Shown here one piece after another: positions 9,804 to 20,993 of a stretch of 64,000 nt of DNA. Where the stretch lies: contig NZ_CP084098.1 in the NCBI RefSeq assembly GCF_036345015.1, positions 1,749,326 through 1,813,325 of the forward strand. Direction: 5' to 3'. This DNA comes from Cyanobacterium sp. Dongsha4. Lineage in GTDB: Bacteria; Cyanobacteriota; Cyanobacteriia; Cyanobacteriales; Cyanobacteriaceae. Both the position numbers and the translations under genes were made by a program. The notes below the pieces were generated by a model. The model ran no database searches and was not told where the DNA came from. It was given only the letters and a program-made list of their open reading frames with translations. The first letter of the stretch is position 1. Each line of letters begins with the position of its first letter.

Positions 9804-10802
9804 ATGGATAGTTTAATTTTACCGAAAAGAGGTTTACCCGTCACTATTATTACGGGGTTTTTAGGTAGTGGTAAAACCACTTTATTAAACCATATTTTGA
9901 CTAATAATCAGGATTTAAAAGTTGCGATTTTAGTTAATGAATTTGGTGATATTGACATCGATAGTCAGTTGTTAATATCTGTAGAAGAAAATATGGTAAG
10001 TCTCAATAATGGTTGTATTTGTTGCACTATAAATGATGATTTAATGGACACAGTTTTCCAAGTTTTAGAAAGTGATAAAAAAATTGATTATTTAATAGTA
10101 GAAACCACAGGAGTTGCCGATCCTCTCCCCATTATTTTAACTTTTTTGAGTCCAGAATTAAGAGATTTAATTCGTCTTGACTCTGTATTAACTTTAATTG
10201 ATGCGGATAATTTTACCTCCGAACATTTTGATAGTGAAGCGGCTTTTAAACAAATTATTTACGGCGATATTATTATTTTAAATAAGGTTGATTTAGTTTC
10301 AGAAACCAAAATTAAACAATTAGAAGAGGACATTTTATGTATTAAAAATAGAGCAAATATTTTATGTTCTCAATATGGAAAAGTACCTTTACCTCTTATC
10401 TTAGATATTAATAGTCATAACCCTAATAATTACAGTCTTGAACAATCAAAACAAAAACAACATCATCACCATCATAATCACGATCATGATCATCACCATT
10501 CCCATCATTTAGAAATTGATGGTTTTATTTCTATTTCTTTTGAGTGCGATCGCCCTTTTAATGTAGATAAATTTCAGAACTTTATTACCGATAATATCAT
10601 GAGTCAGGTGTATAGAGCAAAGGGAATTTTATGGTTTGCTGAAAGTCAATTAAAACACATTTTTCAATTAAGCGGTAAAAGATACGATATTGATACAGAG
10701 GAATGGCAAACAAATCCTAAAAACCAGTTAGTAATGATAGGTAGAAATATTGACGAAAATCAATTAAAAACTAAACTTAAAGAATGCCTTGTTAGTCAAT
10801 AG
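9804..10802 (+). CDS. CobW/ZNG1-family GTP-dependent metal chaperone
   Basis: The 332-residue protein is a G3E-family GTPase. It has a Walker A GFLGSGKTTLL at about residues 18-28, a CxCC metal-binding motif (NGCICCTIND) near residue 72, ETTGVADP, and the NKVD guanine-specificity motif near 155. A His-rich loop around residues 213-233 alternates HHHHH with HDHDHHH and would bind zinc. The CobW C-terminal domain follows. Family members of the COG0523/ZNG1 group insert zinc into client enzymes. Placement directly after folE, with a Zur-like palindrome upstream of the pair, points to FolE or another zinc enzyme as client. A role in cobalamin synthesis is less likely, as no cob genes are nearby. 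Confidence 0.88.
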   Translation: MDSLILPKRGLPVTIITGFLGSGKTTLLNHILTNNQDLKVAILVNEFGDIDIDSQLLISVEENMVSLNNGCICCTINDDLMDTVFQVLESDKKIDYLIVETTGVADPLPIILTFLSPELRDLIRLDSVLTLIDADNFTSEHFDSEAAFKQIIYGDIIILNKVDLVSETKIKQLEEDILCIKNRANILCSQYGKVPLPLILDINSHNPNNYSLEQSKQKQHHHHHNHDHDHHHSHHLEIDGFISISFECDRPFNVDKFQNFITDNIMSQVYRAKGILWFAESQLKHIFQLSGKRYDIDTEEWQTNPKNQLVMIGRNIDENQLKTKLKECLVSQ

Positions 10803-10848
10803 TTAATGAATAATTGATACAATAACTGCCCATTAATTTTTAGTCATA

Positions 10849-11112
10849 TTGTTAGATCTTATTAATCGGGTTAATGTTAATTATATGTTGAGTGTGCGAT
10901 CGCATCTCACTTTTTATTATCAATTAGAAACAGGTTTCATAAAATCAACGGTAACGACACTAGAGGGTATTTTCACGACTCAAACTCAAGAAACCAAAAA
11001 TAAAAATCTGGTAGGTATTGGCAGAGTAAATAAAAATTTTGATCAAAGTACTTACACCATATATAACCCCTATAATAATCAATTAGAATTTAGGCACATT
11101 AGCTATTTCTAG
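10849..11112 (+). CDS. Small hypothetical protein
   Basis: An 87-residue frame begins with TTG at 10849; an ATG at 10882 would give a 76-residue product starting MLSVRSHLTFYYQLETGF. It has no membrane segment or recognisable motif. The sequence reads like a compact beta-rich protein (TYTIYNPYNNQLEFRHI). It sits alone in the 385-bp gap between cobW and ndhH on the same strand. I do not recognise the family. Codon use looks like its neighbours, which favours a real gene, but the evidence is modest. Confidence 0.45.
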   Translation: MLDLINRVNVNYMLSVRSHLTFYYQLETGFIKSTVTTLEGIFTTQTQETKNKNLVGIGRVNKNFDQSTYTIYNPYNNQLEFRHISYF

Positions 11113-11187
11113 CTTAAAATTAACCAACCAAAGACTTCTTTCACCATAAAAGTTATTATATAGAATAAACTAGAAATTATAGTTCTC

Positions 11188-12372
11188 ATGGCAAAAATAG
11201 AAACTAGAACTGAACCTATGGTGTTGAACATGGGTCCTCATCATCCCTCAATGCACGGGGTTTTGAGGCTCATTGTCACCCTAGATGGAGAAGACGTAAT
11301 CGACTGTGAACCTGTAATCGGTTACTTACATCGAGGCATGGAGAAAATTGCCGAAAATCGCACTAACGTTATGTTTGTGCCTTATGTAAGCCGTTGGGAT
11401 TATGCGGCGGGGATGTTTAACGAAGCCATTACTGTTAACGCACCTGAAAAATTGGCAGATATTGAAGTACCCAAACGGGCGCAATATATCCGAGTGATTA
11501 TGCTAGAGTTGAATCGCATTGCAAATCATCTTCTTTGGCTTGGGCCTTTTCTAGCAGATGTTGGAGCACAAACTCCCTTTTTCTATATTTTCCGTGAAAG
11601 AGAGATGATTTATGATCTCTGGGAAGCGGCTACAGGAATGCGCTTAATCAATAATAACTATTTCCGTATCGGTGGGGTTGCGGTAGATTTGCCCTATGGT
11701 TGGGTTGACAAATGCGAAGATTTTTGTGATTATTTCTTACCCAAAGTGGATGAGTATGAAAAGCTAATCACCAATAACCCTATTTTCCGTAAACGGGTGG
11801 AAGGAGTAGGAGTGATTACCCGTGAACAAGCTATCAACTGGAGTTTATCTGGTCCTATGTTGCGCGGTTCTGGGGTAAAATGGGATTTACGCAAGGTCGA
11901 TCGCTATGAATGTTATGACGACTTTGATTGGGATGTGCAGTGGGAAACCGCAGGGGATTGTTTTGCCCGTTATTTAGTGCGTATCCGTGAAATGCGCGAA
12001 TCTGTTAAAATCATCCGTCAAGCATTGAAAGGTTTACCCGGTGGTCCTTACGAAAACTTGGAAGCAAAAAGGCTACAGGAAGGCAAGAAATCAAAATGGA
12101 ATGATTTTGAATATCAATACATTGCCAAAAAAGTACCTCCTACTTTTAAAATACCTGCTGGAGAGCATTATGTGCGCATGGAAAGCGGTAAGGGTGAGTT
12201 AGGAGTATTTATTGTTGGTAATGATGATGTTTTCCCCTGGCGTTTCAAAATTAGAGCCCCTGATTTCAACAATTTACAGATTCTACCTGAACTGCTTAGA
12301 GGTGTGAAAGTCGCTGATATTATGGCAATCCTCGGTAGTATTGATGTCATTATGGGATCTGTCGATCGCTAA
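11188..12372 (+). CDS. ndhH: NAD(P)H-quinone oxidoreductase subunit H
   Basis: NdhH is the 49-kDa-type subunit of the peripheral arm of the cyanobacterial NDH-1 complex, which feeds electrons from ferredoxin into plastoquinone for respiration and cyclic flow around photosystem I. The 394-residue protein has the family length and signature [15 protein letters not shown] near the N-terminus, [15 protein letters not shown], and a C-terminal [26 protein letters not shown] that closes typical cyanobacterial NdhH. It is a single-gene unit here; other ndh genes are not in the window. Confidence 0.97.
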   Translation: MAKIETRTEPMVLNMGPHHPSMHGVLRLIVTLDGEDVIDCEPVIGYLHRGMEKIAENRTNVMFVPYVSRWDYAAGMFNEAITVNAPEKLADIEVPKRAQYIRVIMLELNRIANHLLWLGPFLADVGAQTPFFYIFREREMIYDLWEAATGMRLINNNYFRIGGVAVDLPYGWVDKCEDFCDYFLPKVDEYEKLITNNPIFRKRVEGVGVITREQAINWSLSGPMLRGSGVKWDLRKVDRYECYDDFDWDVQWETAGDCFARYLVRIREMRESVKIIRQALKGLPGGPYENLEAKRLQEGKKSKWNDFEYQYIAKKVPPTFKIPAGEHYVRMESGKGELGVFIVGNDDVFPWRFKIRAPDFNNLQILPELLRGVKVADIMAILGSIDVIMGSVDR

Positions 12373-12385
12373 TTTTAAGTGATAA

Positions 12386-12470
12386 GTAATGGGGTATTGG
12401 GGTATTAGGGGGTTTGCCCTTTGCCCCTTGCCCATTCCCTCACCATTATTTTTTATTCCCTTACTGAGTA
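12386..12470. repeat. Degenerate spacer repeat before rsmB
   Basis: The tract GGGGTATTGGGGTATTAGG followed by GCCCTTTGCCCCTTGCCC is one of many similar low-complexity blocks in the window (see 18070-18270, 28045-28110, 30680-30830, 39390-39510). Confidence 0.6.
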
Positions 12471-12472
12471 TA

Positions 12473-13840
12473 ATGTCAAATAATCCCCGTCAAGTAGCGT
12501 TTCAGGCTTTAGAAGATGTTTATCAAAATCATGCTTATACCGATATTGCTTTAGATCGGGTTTTGAAAAATAATTCCCTCTCAAGAAGCGGGTTGCATAG
12601 CAGATCCTTTCAGGATCGCGCCTTAGTATCTGAATTAGTATATGGTATAGTGAGGAGAAAAAGAACATTAGATAGTATTATCAATCAGTTTGCCAGTAAA
12701 AAAGCCGCTCAACAACCTTTAAAACTGAGAATTATTCTGCAATTAGGATTATATCAAATACGTTATCTCGATAAAATTCCTCCCTCGGCGGCAGTCAATA
12801 CTAGCGTAGAATTGGCGAAAAAAAACGGCTTAGGAAAAATATCGGGAGTGGTTAATGGTATATTGAGATCATACTTGCGTCAAAGTGCAGATAGTGATCC
12901 TTTGATTTTACCTTCCGATAAAATTGCCTATTTAGGAGTCAAGTATAGTTTTCCTGATTGGATTGTTAAACTCTTTATTAATCAATTTAATTATCAAAAA
13001 ACAGAGGCACTTTTAGACTGGTTTAATAATACTCATTATATCGATTTAAGAACAAATATTATCAAAATAAACAGAGAAAATCTGCAAGAGAAGCTGTTAG
13101 AAAATAATATAGAAACATTTTACTTAAAAGAGACTCAAGGTTTAAGGCTAAAAAAAGCGGTAGGAAATATAAGTAATTTAGAAGAGTTTAAACAAGGATT
13201 ATTTACTATTCAAGATGCAAGTGCGCAGTTAGTAACTCATTTGCTCAATCCCCAAGCAGGAGAGATGATTATTGATGCCTGTGCCGCCCCCGGTGGGAAA
13301 ACCACCCATATCGCTGAGTTAATGGGAGATAAAGGTAAAGTTATTGCCATAGACACCTATGCTAAACGTCTCGAAAAAATCAAGGAAAATGCCACGAGGT
13401 TGGGGTTAACTTGTATTGAAGTAAAAGAAGGAGATAGTAGTGAGTTAACAGAATGGGAAAATCAAGCGGATAGAGTTTTGGTAGATGTACCTTGTTCAGG
13501 TTTAGGCACATTACACACAAATCCTGATATTCGTTGGCGTAAAAAACCAGAGGAGATAGAAAAGTTAACTAGATTACAGCAGAAAATCTTAACCAATGCC
13601 AGTAAATGGGTAAAAAATGGCGGTACTTTAGTTTATGCCACTTGTACTCTTAATCAAAAAGAAAACGAAAATATAGTCATCGAATTTTTAGCAAACAATC
13701 CTCAATGGCAGTTGGACACAAAAAATAATAATTTCCTTGATAATTATTCGCTACCATCAAAGGGAATGATCAAAATATTTCCTCCTGATGACAATATGGA
13801 TGGATTTTTCATAGCAAAACTAATTAAAGGAGAAGTTTAA
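12473..13840 (+). CDS. rsmB: 16S rRNA (cytosine-967-C5)-methyltransferase RsmB
   Basis: RsmB (Sun/Fmu) methylates C967 of 16S rRNA. The N-terminal 140 residues form the NusB-like RNA-binding domain (MSNNPRQVAFQALEDVYQN, then DRALVSELVYGIVRRKRTLD). The C-terminal part is a SAM-dependent methyltransferase with ACAAPGGKTTHIAELM, the catalytic DVPCSGLGTL cysteine and ATCTLNQKENE. I chose the ATG at 12473. A 28-residue upstream extension is possible in frame, but it is translated from a degenerate spacer repeat and has no family similarity. The stop codon abuts the ATG of the next gene, so the two are probably co-translated. Confidence 0.93.
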   Translation: MSNNPRQVAFQALEDVYQNHAYTDIALDRVLKNNSLSRSGLHSRSFQDRALVSELVYGIVRRKRTLDSIINQFASKKAAQQPLKLRIILQLGLYQIRYLDKIPPSAAVNTSVELAKKNGLGKISGVVNGILRSYLRQSADSDPLILPSDKIAYLGVKYSFPDWIVKLFINQFNYQKTEALLDWFNNTHYIDLRTNIIKINRENLQEKLLENNIETFYLKETQGLRLKKAVGNISNLEEFKQGLFTIQDASAQLVTHLLNPQAGEMIIDACAAPGGKTTHIAELMGDKGKVIAIDTYAKRLEKIKENATRLGLTCIEVKEGDSSELTEWENQADRVLVDVPCSGLGTLHTNPDIRWRKKPEEIEKLTRLQQKILTNASKWVKNGGTLVYATCTLNQKENENIVIEFLANNPQWQLDTKNNNFLDNYSLPSKGMIKIFPPDDNMDGFFIAKLIKGEV

Positions 13841-14254
13841 ATGAGTAAGGAGAATAAAACTAAGTTACTAATTAAGATTCTAGTGGGTGCGGCTTGGATT
13901 GATGGGGTAATTCAGGCAGAAGAAAGGGAATATTTAAAAAAAGTTGTCACCGAAAATCACCTAGAAAATGATCCAGAAATAAAGTCTCTCCTCTCGGAAA
14001 TTAAACCCATAAATGCTCAAGAATGTTATCAATGGCTAGAAGATTATCTTGGTAGCAGTCCTAAAACAGAAGATTATCAAAAGTTACTTGAAGCAATTAG
14101 TGCTTTAGTTTACAGTGATGGTGATATTGATATTCAGGAAGCAAAACTCTTGAGTCGTCTGCAAGATTTAGAACCCAATGGAGATAATAAGTCTATTCCA
14201 AAACAAATTTTACACTCTATCAAAAAGATATATCAAAAAGCGATCGCAACTTAA
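13841..14254 (+). CDS. TerB-like protein
   Basis: The 137-residue acidic helical protein has two repeats of the TerB/DUF533-type pattern: KILVGAAWIDGVIQAEEREYLKKV near residue 12 and AISALVYSDGDIDIQEAKLL near residue 86, each with an acidic D-G-x-I-x-x-x-E signature thought to bind metal. TerB domains occur in tellurite-resistance and stress systems, but stand-alone copies are common in cyanobacteria with no proven role. The ATG starts one base after the rsmB stop, so it is a co-translated partner of rsmB. A link to RNA modification is not evident from its sequence. Confidence 0.75.
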   Translation: MSKENKTKLLIKILVGAAWIDGVIQAEEREYLKKVVTENHLENDPEIKSLLSEIKPINAQECYQWLEDYLGSSPKTEDYQKLLEAISALVYSDGDIDIQEAKLLSRLQDLEPNGDNKSIPKQILHSIKKIYQKAIAT

Positions 14255-14407
14255 AGGATAATATTCTTTATTCCGAGGTTCACAAACCCATTTTTTCATG
14301 AACGGTTAATTAGGAATCCCTTGTCAAATTTGATCCAGTCCATGATAATCTTGAAAGTGGCAAATTTTATTATAAATTAACATTTACTTAAGGTAAATTA
14401 AAACTAA

Positions 14408-15862
<1,455 letters not shown>

Positions 15863-15877
15863 AACCCTTAAGAATCT

Positions 15878-15903
15878 GTAGAGGTGTGTGACTGCATCTC
15901 TAC
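15878..15903 (+). terminator. Hairpin downstream of atpD
   Basis: GTAGAGGTG / CATCTCTAC forms a 9-bp stem with one G-A type mismatch and an 8-nt loop, followed by an AT-rich tail (TATATTTATTT). It could terminate or attenuate atpD transcription before atpC. Confidence 0.45.
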
Positions 15904-15939
15904 TATATTTATTTACCTCATTTCGATACAAATATATGG

Positions 15940-16085
15940 TATTTAGGCAGGTTTCGGGTATCGAGTAACAGGTATCGGGTAAACATTTTCAGAAATCTTG
16001 ATTATTCAATCAAAGAATCAATTAAAATATACTTTTCGTGAATTTCTTAACCTGACACCTAACATCTGACACCTGACACCTTTAC
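15940..16085. repeat. Dispersed spacer repeats between atpD and atpC
   Basis: Runs such as CAGGTTTCGGGTATCGAG and ACCTAACATCTGACACCTG belong to the window-wide family of degenerate short repeats. They lengthen a spacer that is often short in related operons. Confidence 0.55.
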
Positions 16086-16161
16086 ACCATTAGAAATTTT
16101 ATATCGAATTCAGGTTATCTATAAACATAAGGCTATTAAATATTTAATTTATCTTTGAATT

Positions 16162-16566
16162 ATGACTTTAACGGTAAGAGTAATTACTCCCGATAAAATT
16201 GTTTGGGATCAAACTGCTCAAGAGGTAATTCTTCCTAGCAGTACCGGACAGTTGGGTATTTTAACAGATCACGCTCCCCTGTTGACTAGCCTTGATATAG
16301 GTGTTATGCGTGTACGTCCTGATAATAAAGAATGGAAATCCATTGCTGTTATGGGTGGTTTTGCAGAAGTTGAACACAATGAGATTAAGGTTTTGGTTAA
16401 TGGTGCTCAATTAGGAGAAACTATTGATAAAGAACAAGCTCAAATTGCAGTCAATGAAGCTCAAACAGTGTTAGATCAAGCCACCGCAAAAGGCGATCGC
16501 CGTGAGCAAATTAAAGCTACTCAACAATTGAAAAAAGCAAAAGCTAGATTACAAGCGGCAGGTTAA
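16162..16566 (+). CDS. atpC: ATP synthase F1 subunit epsilon
   Basis: The epsilon subunit links the F1 gamma shaft to the c-ring and inhibits ATP hydrolysis. The 134-residue protein has the N-terminal beta-sandwich ([26 protein letters not shown], then [21 protein letters not shown]) and a C-terminal helical hairpin rich in Ala, Gln and Lys (residues 88-134). Length and start match cyanobacterial and chloroplast homologues. It follows atpD on the same strand. Confidence 0.96.
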   Translation: MTLTVRVITPDKIVWDQTAQEVILPSSTGQLGILTDHAPLLTSLDIGVMRVRPDNKEWKSIAVMGGFAEVEHNEIKVLVNGAQLGETIDKEQAQIAVNEAQTVLDQATAKGDRREQIKATQQLKKAKARLQAAG

Positions 16567-16821
16567 TCAATTAACAGTTAGTAATTAGCAATTAGTAATT
16601 AATGCAAGGTGTAGCTTAAATGGCTTTTTTACTTTAGGTATGATAAATCATTCCAAAAAAAGGGGTTAGGTTTTAGGTTGAGTTAAAATTTTTAACTTAT
16701 GACAATTGCATTTTTCATATAAGCAAAGCCCCTTGTCAGTTAAAGTTTTTACTAATTATTTTGTAGTAATTTTCCGTACTAATCCTAGAAGAGCAACTTA
16801 AATTAAACTAGCACGAATAAT

Positions 16822-18018
16822 TTAATCTTTAAAGATTATTTGTAAACTTTTATCCAAATTACTATTTATTTTAATGGGTAATAGATTTAAAGATTCTGGC
16901 TCTGAAAATAAATGGGGTGATAGGGTTCTGATAGACCATTGAATATATCTATATAAACTATTGGTTTTTTGTTTTGCTTTTGGTGTTTCATTCCATAGGC
17001 GAGTACCAGTTGGTCTTTCCTCTCTATCTTGAGATATTAACTCTTTGTGGTTAATTTCTTCTTGATGAGATTTTTTGATTTCTCCGATTAAAGCATCAAT
17101 GAAATTATCTTGATTAGAATGGGCAATTATTACTTTTTTTATTGATGTATTTTCAAGAATTTGTCTAAAGAATTGATTTATATTAGACTGCCAAAATTGT
17201 TGGTTTTTGTTATGCAAAATATATAATTTTTGAGTAAAAATATTTTTATGTTCTAAGTTATTTAAAATAAAAATAGCTTCATCAATGCTATCAGAAATAA
17301 TGGCAATATCACTTTTATTATTAATATCTAAACAAGAATAGGCAATATGCAAAAATTGATCGTTACTTAGATATTTTAATAAATTAGGGTGTCTATTTAA
17401 ACTTTCATCGTTAATTCTAATTTTGCCATCTAGTGCCATTACTTCACCGTTGTTTTTCACCCCAAGAGGATTAATTTCGATAATATCAAGATCATTTTGG
17501 ATGAATAAATCATACATTTTTTCAATAATAGCGGTGACTGGTGCGATCGCTTTTTTTTTCAGATTCATTTTCATAACTAAATGACGAGCATGGAATGGCA
17601 AAAACTCCTCTTCAATCACACAAGTTTGCAAATTATCTAAAAGGATTTCAACGTTAATCCCCCCCTGAGAAGAACCCATTAAAACAGGTTTTTTAAGGAC
17701 ATAATCAAACATAATCCCCAAAAATATCTCATTTTCTACATCATAGCGACTCTCTGCCAGAATTACTTTGGGATACTCTCCTTCTATGGATAAATTAAAT
17801 AAAGATTGAGCAACTGCGATCGCATCTATGGTATTCTCAACAAAACGTACACCTCCAAACTTAGCCCTACCACTGACTAAAACTTGAGATTTTAAGACGA
17901 TGGGGTAATGAATATGTAAATTTTTTAATTCACTAGGGTCAGCAATTGACTGAGAAGGTAATACAGGGATACCAACTTGGGAAAATAATTCTTTAGCTTG
18001 ATATTCTAATAAGTCCAT
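16822..18018 (-). CDS. Succinyl-CoA ligase beta-like ATP-grasp protein, degenerate C-terminus
   Basis: Residues 1-235 are a clear SucC-type ATP-grasp module: MDLLEYQAKELFSQVGIPVLPS, then KSQVLVSGRAKFGGVRF, and the metal-binding segment IIEINPLGVKNNGEVMALDGKI. The second half (about 240-398) occupies the place of the CoA-ligase domain, but I do not see its glycine-rich loop (a GAGLAMAT-like motif) or the expected phosphate-loop residues. Instead the tail is Lys/Asn-rich and ends without similarity to SucC. No sucD lies beside it. It may be a paralogue with altered function, or the true beta subunit with a diverged C-terminal domain. The minus-strand gene lies 314 bp downstream of crtH. Confidence 0.7.
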   Translation of the reverse strand: MDLLEYQAKELFSQVGIPVLPSQSIADPSELKNLHIHYPIVLKSQVLVSGRAKFGGVRFVENTIDAIAVAQSLFNLSIEGEYPKVILAESRYDVENEIFLGIMFDYVLKKPVLMGSSQGGINVEILLDNLQTCVIEEEFLPFHARHLVMKMNLKKKAIAPVTAIIEKMYDLFIQNDLDIIEINPLGVKNNGEVMALDGKIRINDESLNRHPNLLKYLSNDQFLHIAYSCLDINNKSDIAIISDSIDEAIFILNNLEHKNIFTQKLYILHNKNQQFWQSNINQFFRQILENTSIKKVIIAHSNQDNFIDALIGEIKKSHQEEINHKELISQDREERPTGTRLWNETPKAKQKTNSLYRYIQWSIRTLSPHLFSEPESLNLLPIKINSNLDKSLQIIFKD

Positions 18019-18332
18019 TAAAGAAATAATCCATAGAAAATAGTTTCATTTTAACCTGAGTAGTCGGCTTCAGAGTGGGGAGTTAGTAAAGAGGTGTCAG
18101 GTTTCAGATGTTGGGGCGTTGGGGTGTTAAGGTATTAGGGAGAAACAAGTAATGAGTTAGGAGTTAACAGTTAAGAGTTAGAAATTATTAATTATCAACT
18201 ATTCACCTTTACCTTTTACCCTAAATAGAAGGAATAAAAGGAGGTTTACCTCTTGTCTCTTGACTTTTGTACCTTACCCATTTCCGATCTAAACTAAAAA
18301 TAAATCATAGCTGAATTTATCAACCCCTAATT
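18019..18332. repeat. Repeat-filled spacer between crtH and the sucC-like gene
   Basis: About 310 bp with GGTGTCAGGTTTCAG, TTGGGGTGTTAAGGTATTAG, GAGTTAACAGTTAAGAGTTA and CACCTTTACCTTTTACCC runs. It carries no ORF, RNA gene or clear terminator that I can support. Confidence 0.55.
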
Positions 18333-19823
18333 CTAATATCCCAAATCTACGGCAATACGATGAGCGCAACTGAAACCAGAAAACGCAACCGCATTTAAAC
18401 CCTGCCCCGGAAATGTACTATCTCCCACGCAATATAAATTTTTAATAGCAGTACGATTAAATGGCATTGATAATAAACCTAAAAGACGACGAGCAGGAAT
18501 AGGTCCATAAGTGCCGTTAATTCTTCCTAAAAAGCGTCGATGAGTGCGAGGAGTGCCAATTTCCATATAGTCTAACCCTGCATCCAAACCGGGGAAAATC
18601 TTTTCTAAACGTTCAATTAAACGCCCTGCCGCTTCCTCTTTCTTGAATTCATATTGTTTCGGAGTTAATCCTTGCCAATAATCCATCGAACTAGGGGTAA
18701 AAGTATGAATAATATGGTAGCCCGATGGTGCTAAACTGCGATCGAGGAGGGTTGGAATAGAAACAAAAATAGTTCCCTGTTCAGCTTCTAAGTTGTTCCA
18801 ATCCTCTAAAATAATATGATGACATTCAGGATTATTCTCTAACACTTTAGCTTCAACTCCCAAGTGTAAACTCAAAAAACTGGGGGATTGACGATAATTC
18901 TCTTGCCACTTAACCTCTTTTCTTGGTTTTTTATTATCTATTAACTTCTCAAAAGTATCCCAACGAGTTGCATTCGATACAATTCTTTGAGCATAATATT
19001 CTTTTCCATTCGCCAATCTTACTCCAATGGCTTGATGGTTTTCCACAATGATTTCTGTAACTCTTGCCTGATATTTAATTTCTCCTCCTAGCTTTTCTAA
19101 ACCTTCCGCTAAAGTTTCCCCGATTTTGCCCACCCCACCTTTAGGATAATTGATTCCACCATAATGACGATCAGAAAACACCATTCCCGCATTTATCATC
19201 GGAGTTAAATCAGCAGGTACAACAGACCAACAATAACACTCCATATCAATAAATTTTAATAAGTCAGGATTTTTGATATACTTACGAGCAACATCACCGA
19301 CATTTAAGGGTAAATATTTAACTAAACTTAAACAGGCAAGAGGTTTTTGGAAGAAAACACGAGTTAAGTAGCGAATTTCCTCTAAAGAAAGCAATTCCAT
19401 GGAGTTAAGAGCATTAAAAACAGTCCAACACTCATCATAAAACTTTCTAATTCCTTCTTTTTCTTCAGGAAAATAATGATACAATTCCTCTAAGAATAAA
19501 TCATAGTCTCGATGTACTTTCAAGTCGAGATTATTAGGTAAATGATAGTGTATTTGAACTGGATCAGGGATAGTCTCCATTTTCACATTGACAGCATCCA
19601 AAGCACGAGTTAACAAATTCGTTGTGCCTTCAGTGCCAAAACCAAATATCATTGAAGCACCAACATCAAAGCGATAACCCTGACTCTCGAAATACCCAGC
19701 ACTACCTCCAGGAATGAGATAACGCTCTAACACCAGAACTTTTACTCCTTTTGCGGCTAACTGAGTGGCTGTTACTAAGCCACCTATACCCGAACCAATT
19801 ACAATTACGTCATACTGATTCAT
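18333..19823 (-). CDS. crtH: Carotenoid isomerase CrtISO
   Basis: CrtH converts poly-cis prolycopene to all-trans lycopene at the membrane and uses FAD. The 496-residue protein begins with a dinucleotide-binding motif ([20 protein letters not shown]), [20 protein letters not shown] follows, and the C-terminal FAD segment is [22 protein letters not shown]. The run [21 protein letters not shown] is typical of CrtISO rather than of the CrtI or CrtP desaturases. It is transcribed alone on the minus strand with a spacer full of degenerate repeats downstream. Confidence 0.94.
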   Translation of the reverse strand: MNQYDVIVIGSGIGGLVTATQLAAKGVKVLVLERYLIPGGSAGYFESQGYRFDVGASMIFGFGTEGTTNLLTRALDAVNVKMETIPDPVQIHYHLPNNLDLKVHRDYDLFLEELYHYFPEEKEGIRKFYDECWTVFNALNSMELLSLEEIRYLTRVFFQKPLACLSLVKYLPLNVGDVARKYIKNPDLLKFIDMECYCWSVVPADLTPMINAGMVFSDRHYGGINYPKGGVGKIGETLAEGLEKLGGEIKYQARVTEIIVENHQAIGVRLANGKEYYAQRIVSNATRWDTFEKLIDNKKPRKEVKWQENYRQSPSFLSLHLGVEAKVLENNPECHHIILEDWNNLEAEQGTIFVSIPTLLDRSLAPSGYHIIHTFTPSSMDYWQGLTPKQYEFKKEEAAGRLIERLEKIFPGLDAGLDYMEIGTPRTHRRFLGRINGTYGPIPARRLLGLLSMPFNRTAIKNLYCVGDSTFPGQGLNAVAFSGFSCAHRIAVDLGY

Positions 19824-20220
19824 ATTTTCTTTTCGATCTTAAAACTTTCCCTCTAATCTCCCTTTTACCAGTTTAGCGGTTTATGGTCTCAAAAAAAGCC
19901 GTATTTATCCCTAAATTATTACTTCTCAAAAACTATATTAACCTCAGTTATTCAGCAAAAATATTAGTTTTAGGGAGACTTTATATTTTAGGTGACAGGT
20001 TTTAGGTAAATATTGGATGAGCATTTATCAGTTAATTGAATTAAGGTGGTAATTTATCTTTACCATCAAAAAAGTAAAGTTTTTAACAATAAATATAAGG
20101 AAACAAAAGATAAATCATGTAAAATAAGTTTTGTCTTATATGTGATAAATTTTAATCAATATATACTATTTTAAATCGTTTATATATTTCTAAAAATCAG
20201 TTTGAATAAGTAAGTATCAA
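19824..20220. other. Divergent intergenic region crtH / psiE-like
   Basis: About 400 bp, very AT-rich near the psiE-like start, with one GTGACAGGTTTTAGG repeat fragment around 19992 and an imperfect GGTAATTTATCTTTACC hairpin at about 20047-20063. Both promoters must lie here. No ORF or RNA gene was seen. Confidence 0.45.
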
Positions 20221-20682
20221 ATGTTAAATAAAATAATTTCTTTGCTGAATGATTTTTTCAAAGATAGAAATTTCATGAAGCTAATTCATATTACCGAAAA
20301 CTTAGTCTCTAAGGTTCTTTCTATTGCTTTAATCGTAGTTATCTTTGTTTCTCTTTTTGATTTAATTTTAGTCTTATCTCAAGATTTATTTGTACAAGAG
20401 CCTGTTGGTTTTTTCAATGTTACTTTAATTGAAATTTTTGGCTTTTTTCTTAATGTTTTGATTGCCCTAGAATTATTGGAAAATATAACTGTTTATTTAA
20501 GAAAACACGTTGTACAGTTAGAGTTAGTTTTAACAACTGCTTTAATTGCGGTGGCAAGAAAAATTATTATTTTTGATACTAGCAAATATGATAAAGTTGA
20601 CTTAATTGCTCTCGGTTTTGCAGCCCTCTGTTTAGCATTGAGTTACGGAATAATTTGTTATATTCACAAGAGAAAAGTTTAA
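20221..20682 (+). CDS. PsiE-like small integral membrane protein
   Basis: The 153-residue protein has four predicted hydrophobic segments (about residues 32-54, 68-92, 103-117 and 127-146), separated by short loops with ALELLENITVYLRKHVVQLE and ALIAVARKIIIFD. These are features of the phosphate-starvation-inducible PsiE family. Function is unknown in the family beyond induction by phosphate starvation in E. coli. It is monocistronic here. A PhoB-type box was not identified upstream, so regulation by phosphate is only an analogy. Confidence 0.8.
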   Translation: MLNKIISLLNDFFKDRNFMKLIHITENLVSKVLSIALIVVIFVSLFDLILVLSQDLFVQEPVGFFNVTLIEIFGFFLNVLIALELLENITVYLRKHVVQLELVLTTALIAVARKIIIFDTSKYDKVDLIALGFAALCLALSYGIICYIHKRKV

Positions 20683-20993
20683 ATTTATTCGTTGTTTGAA
20701 TTGAAAATAGCTGTAAATCTGAAACCTATTACCCGAAACTGTCAAACCTGCCCAAATCAAACATTCCTACTCAAGAAATGAGGTTAGCAATACATCATTG
20801 CTTTATAATTGGATTTAGTCTATGTAGGGGTTTAAAAGTGTTCAAAATACCCAGAACATAAGAAAAATTTTATTAACGATTTAATTTATCTTGTTTAATA
20901 TTTACTGGTTTTTAAGCAAACAAATGACCAGAAACTGAGTATTAAATTCTATTTTTACCCCTCATATATATATTAATAAATAATTTGTAACCG
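20683..20993. other. Intergenic region psiE-like / cysS
   Basis: 311 bp with a repeat fragment (GAAACCTATTACCCGAAACTG) near 20722 and otherwise AT-rich sequence. Nothing else can be supported. Confidence 0.45.

Noticed and set aside
12389-12472. In-frame N-terminal extension of rsmB
   Set aside because: The 28 codons are translated from a degenerate spacer repeat and have no family similarity; the ATG at 12473 gives the standard start.
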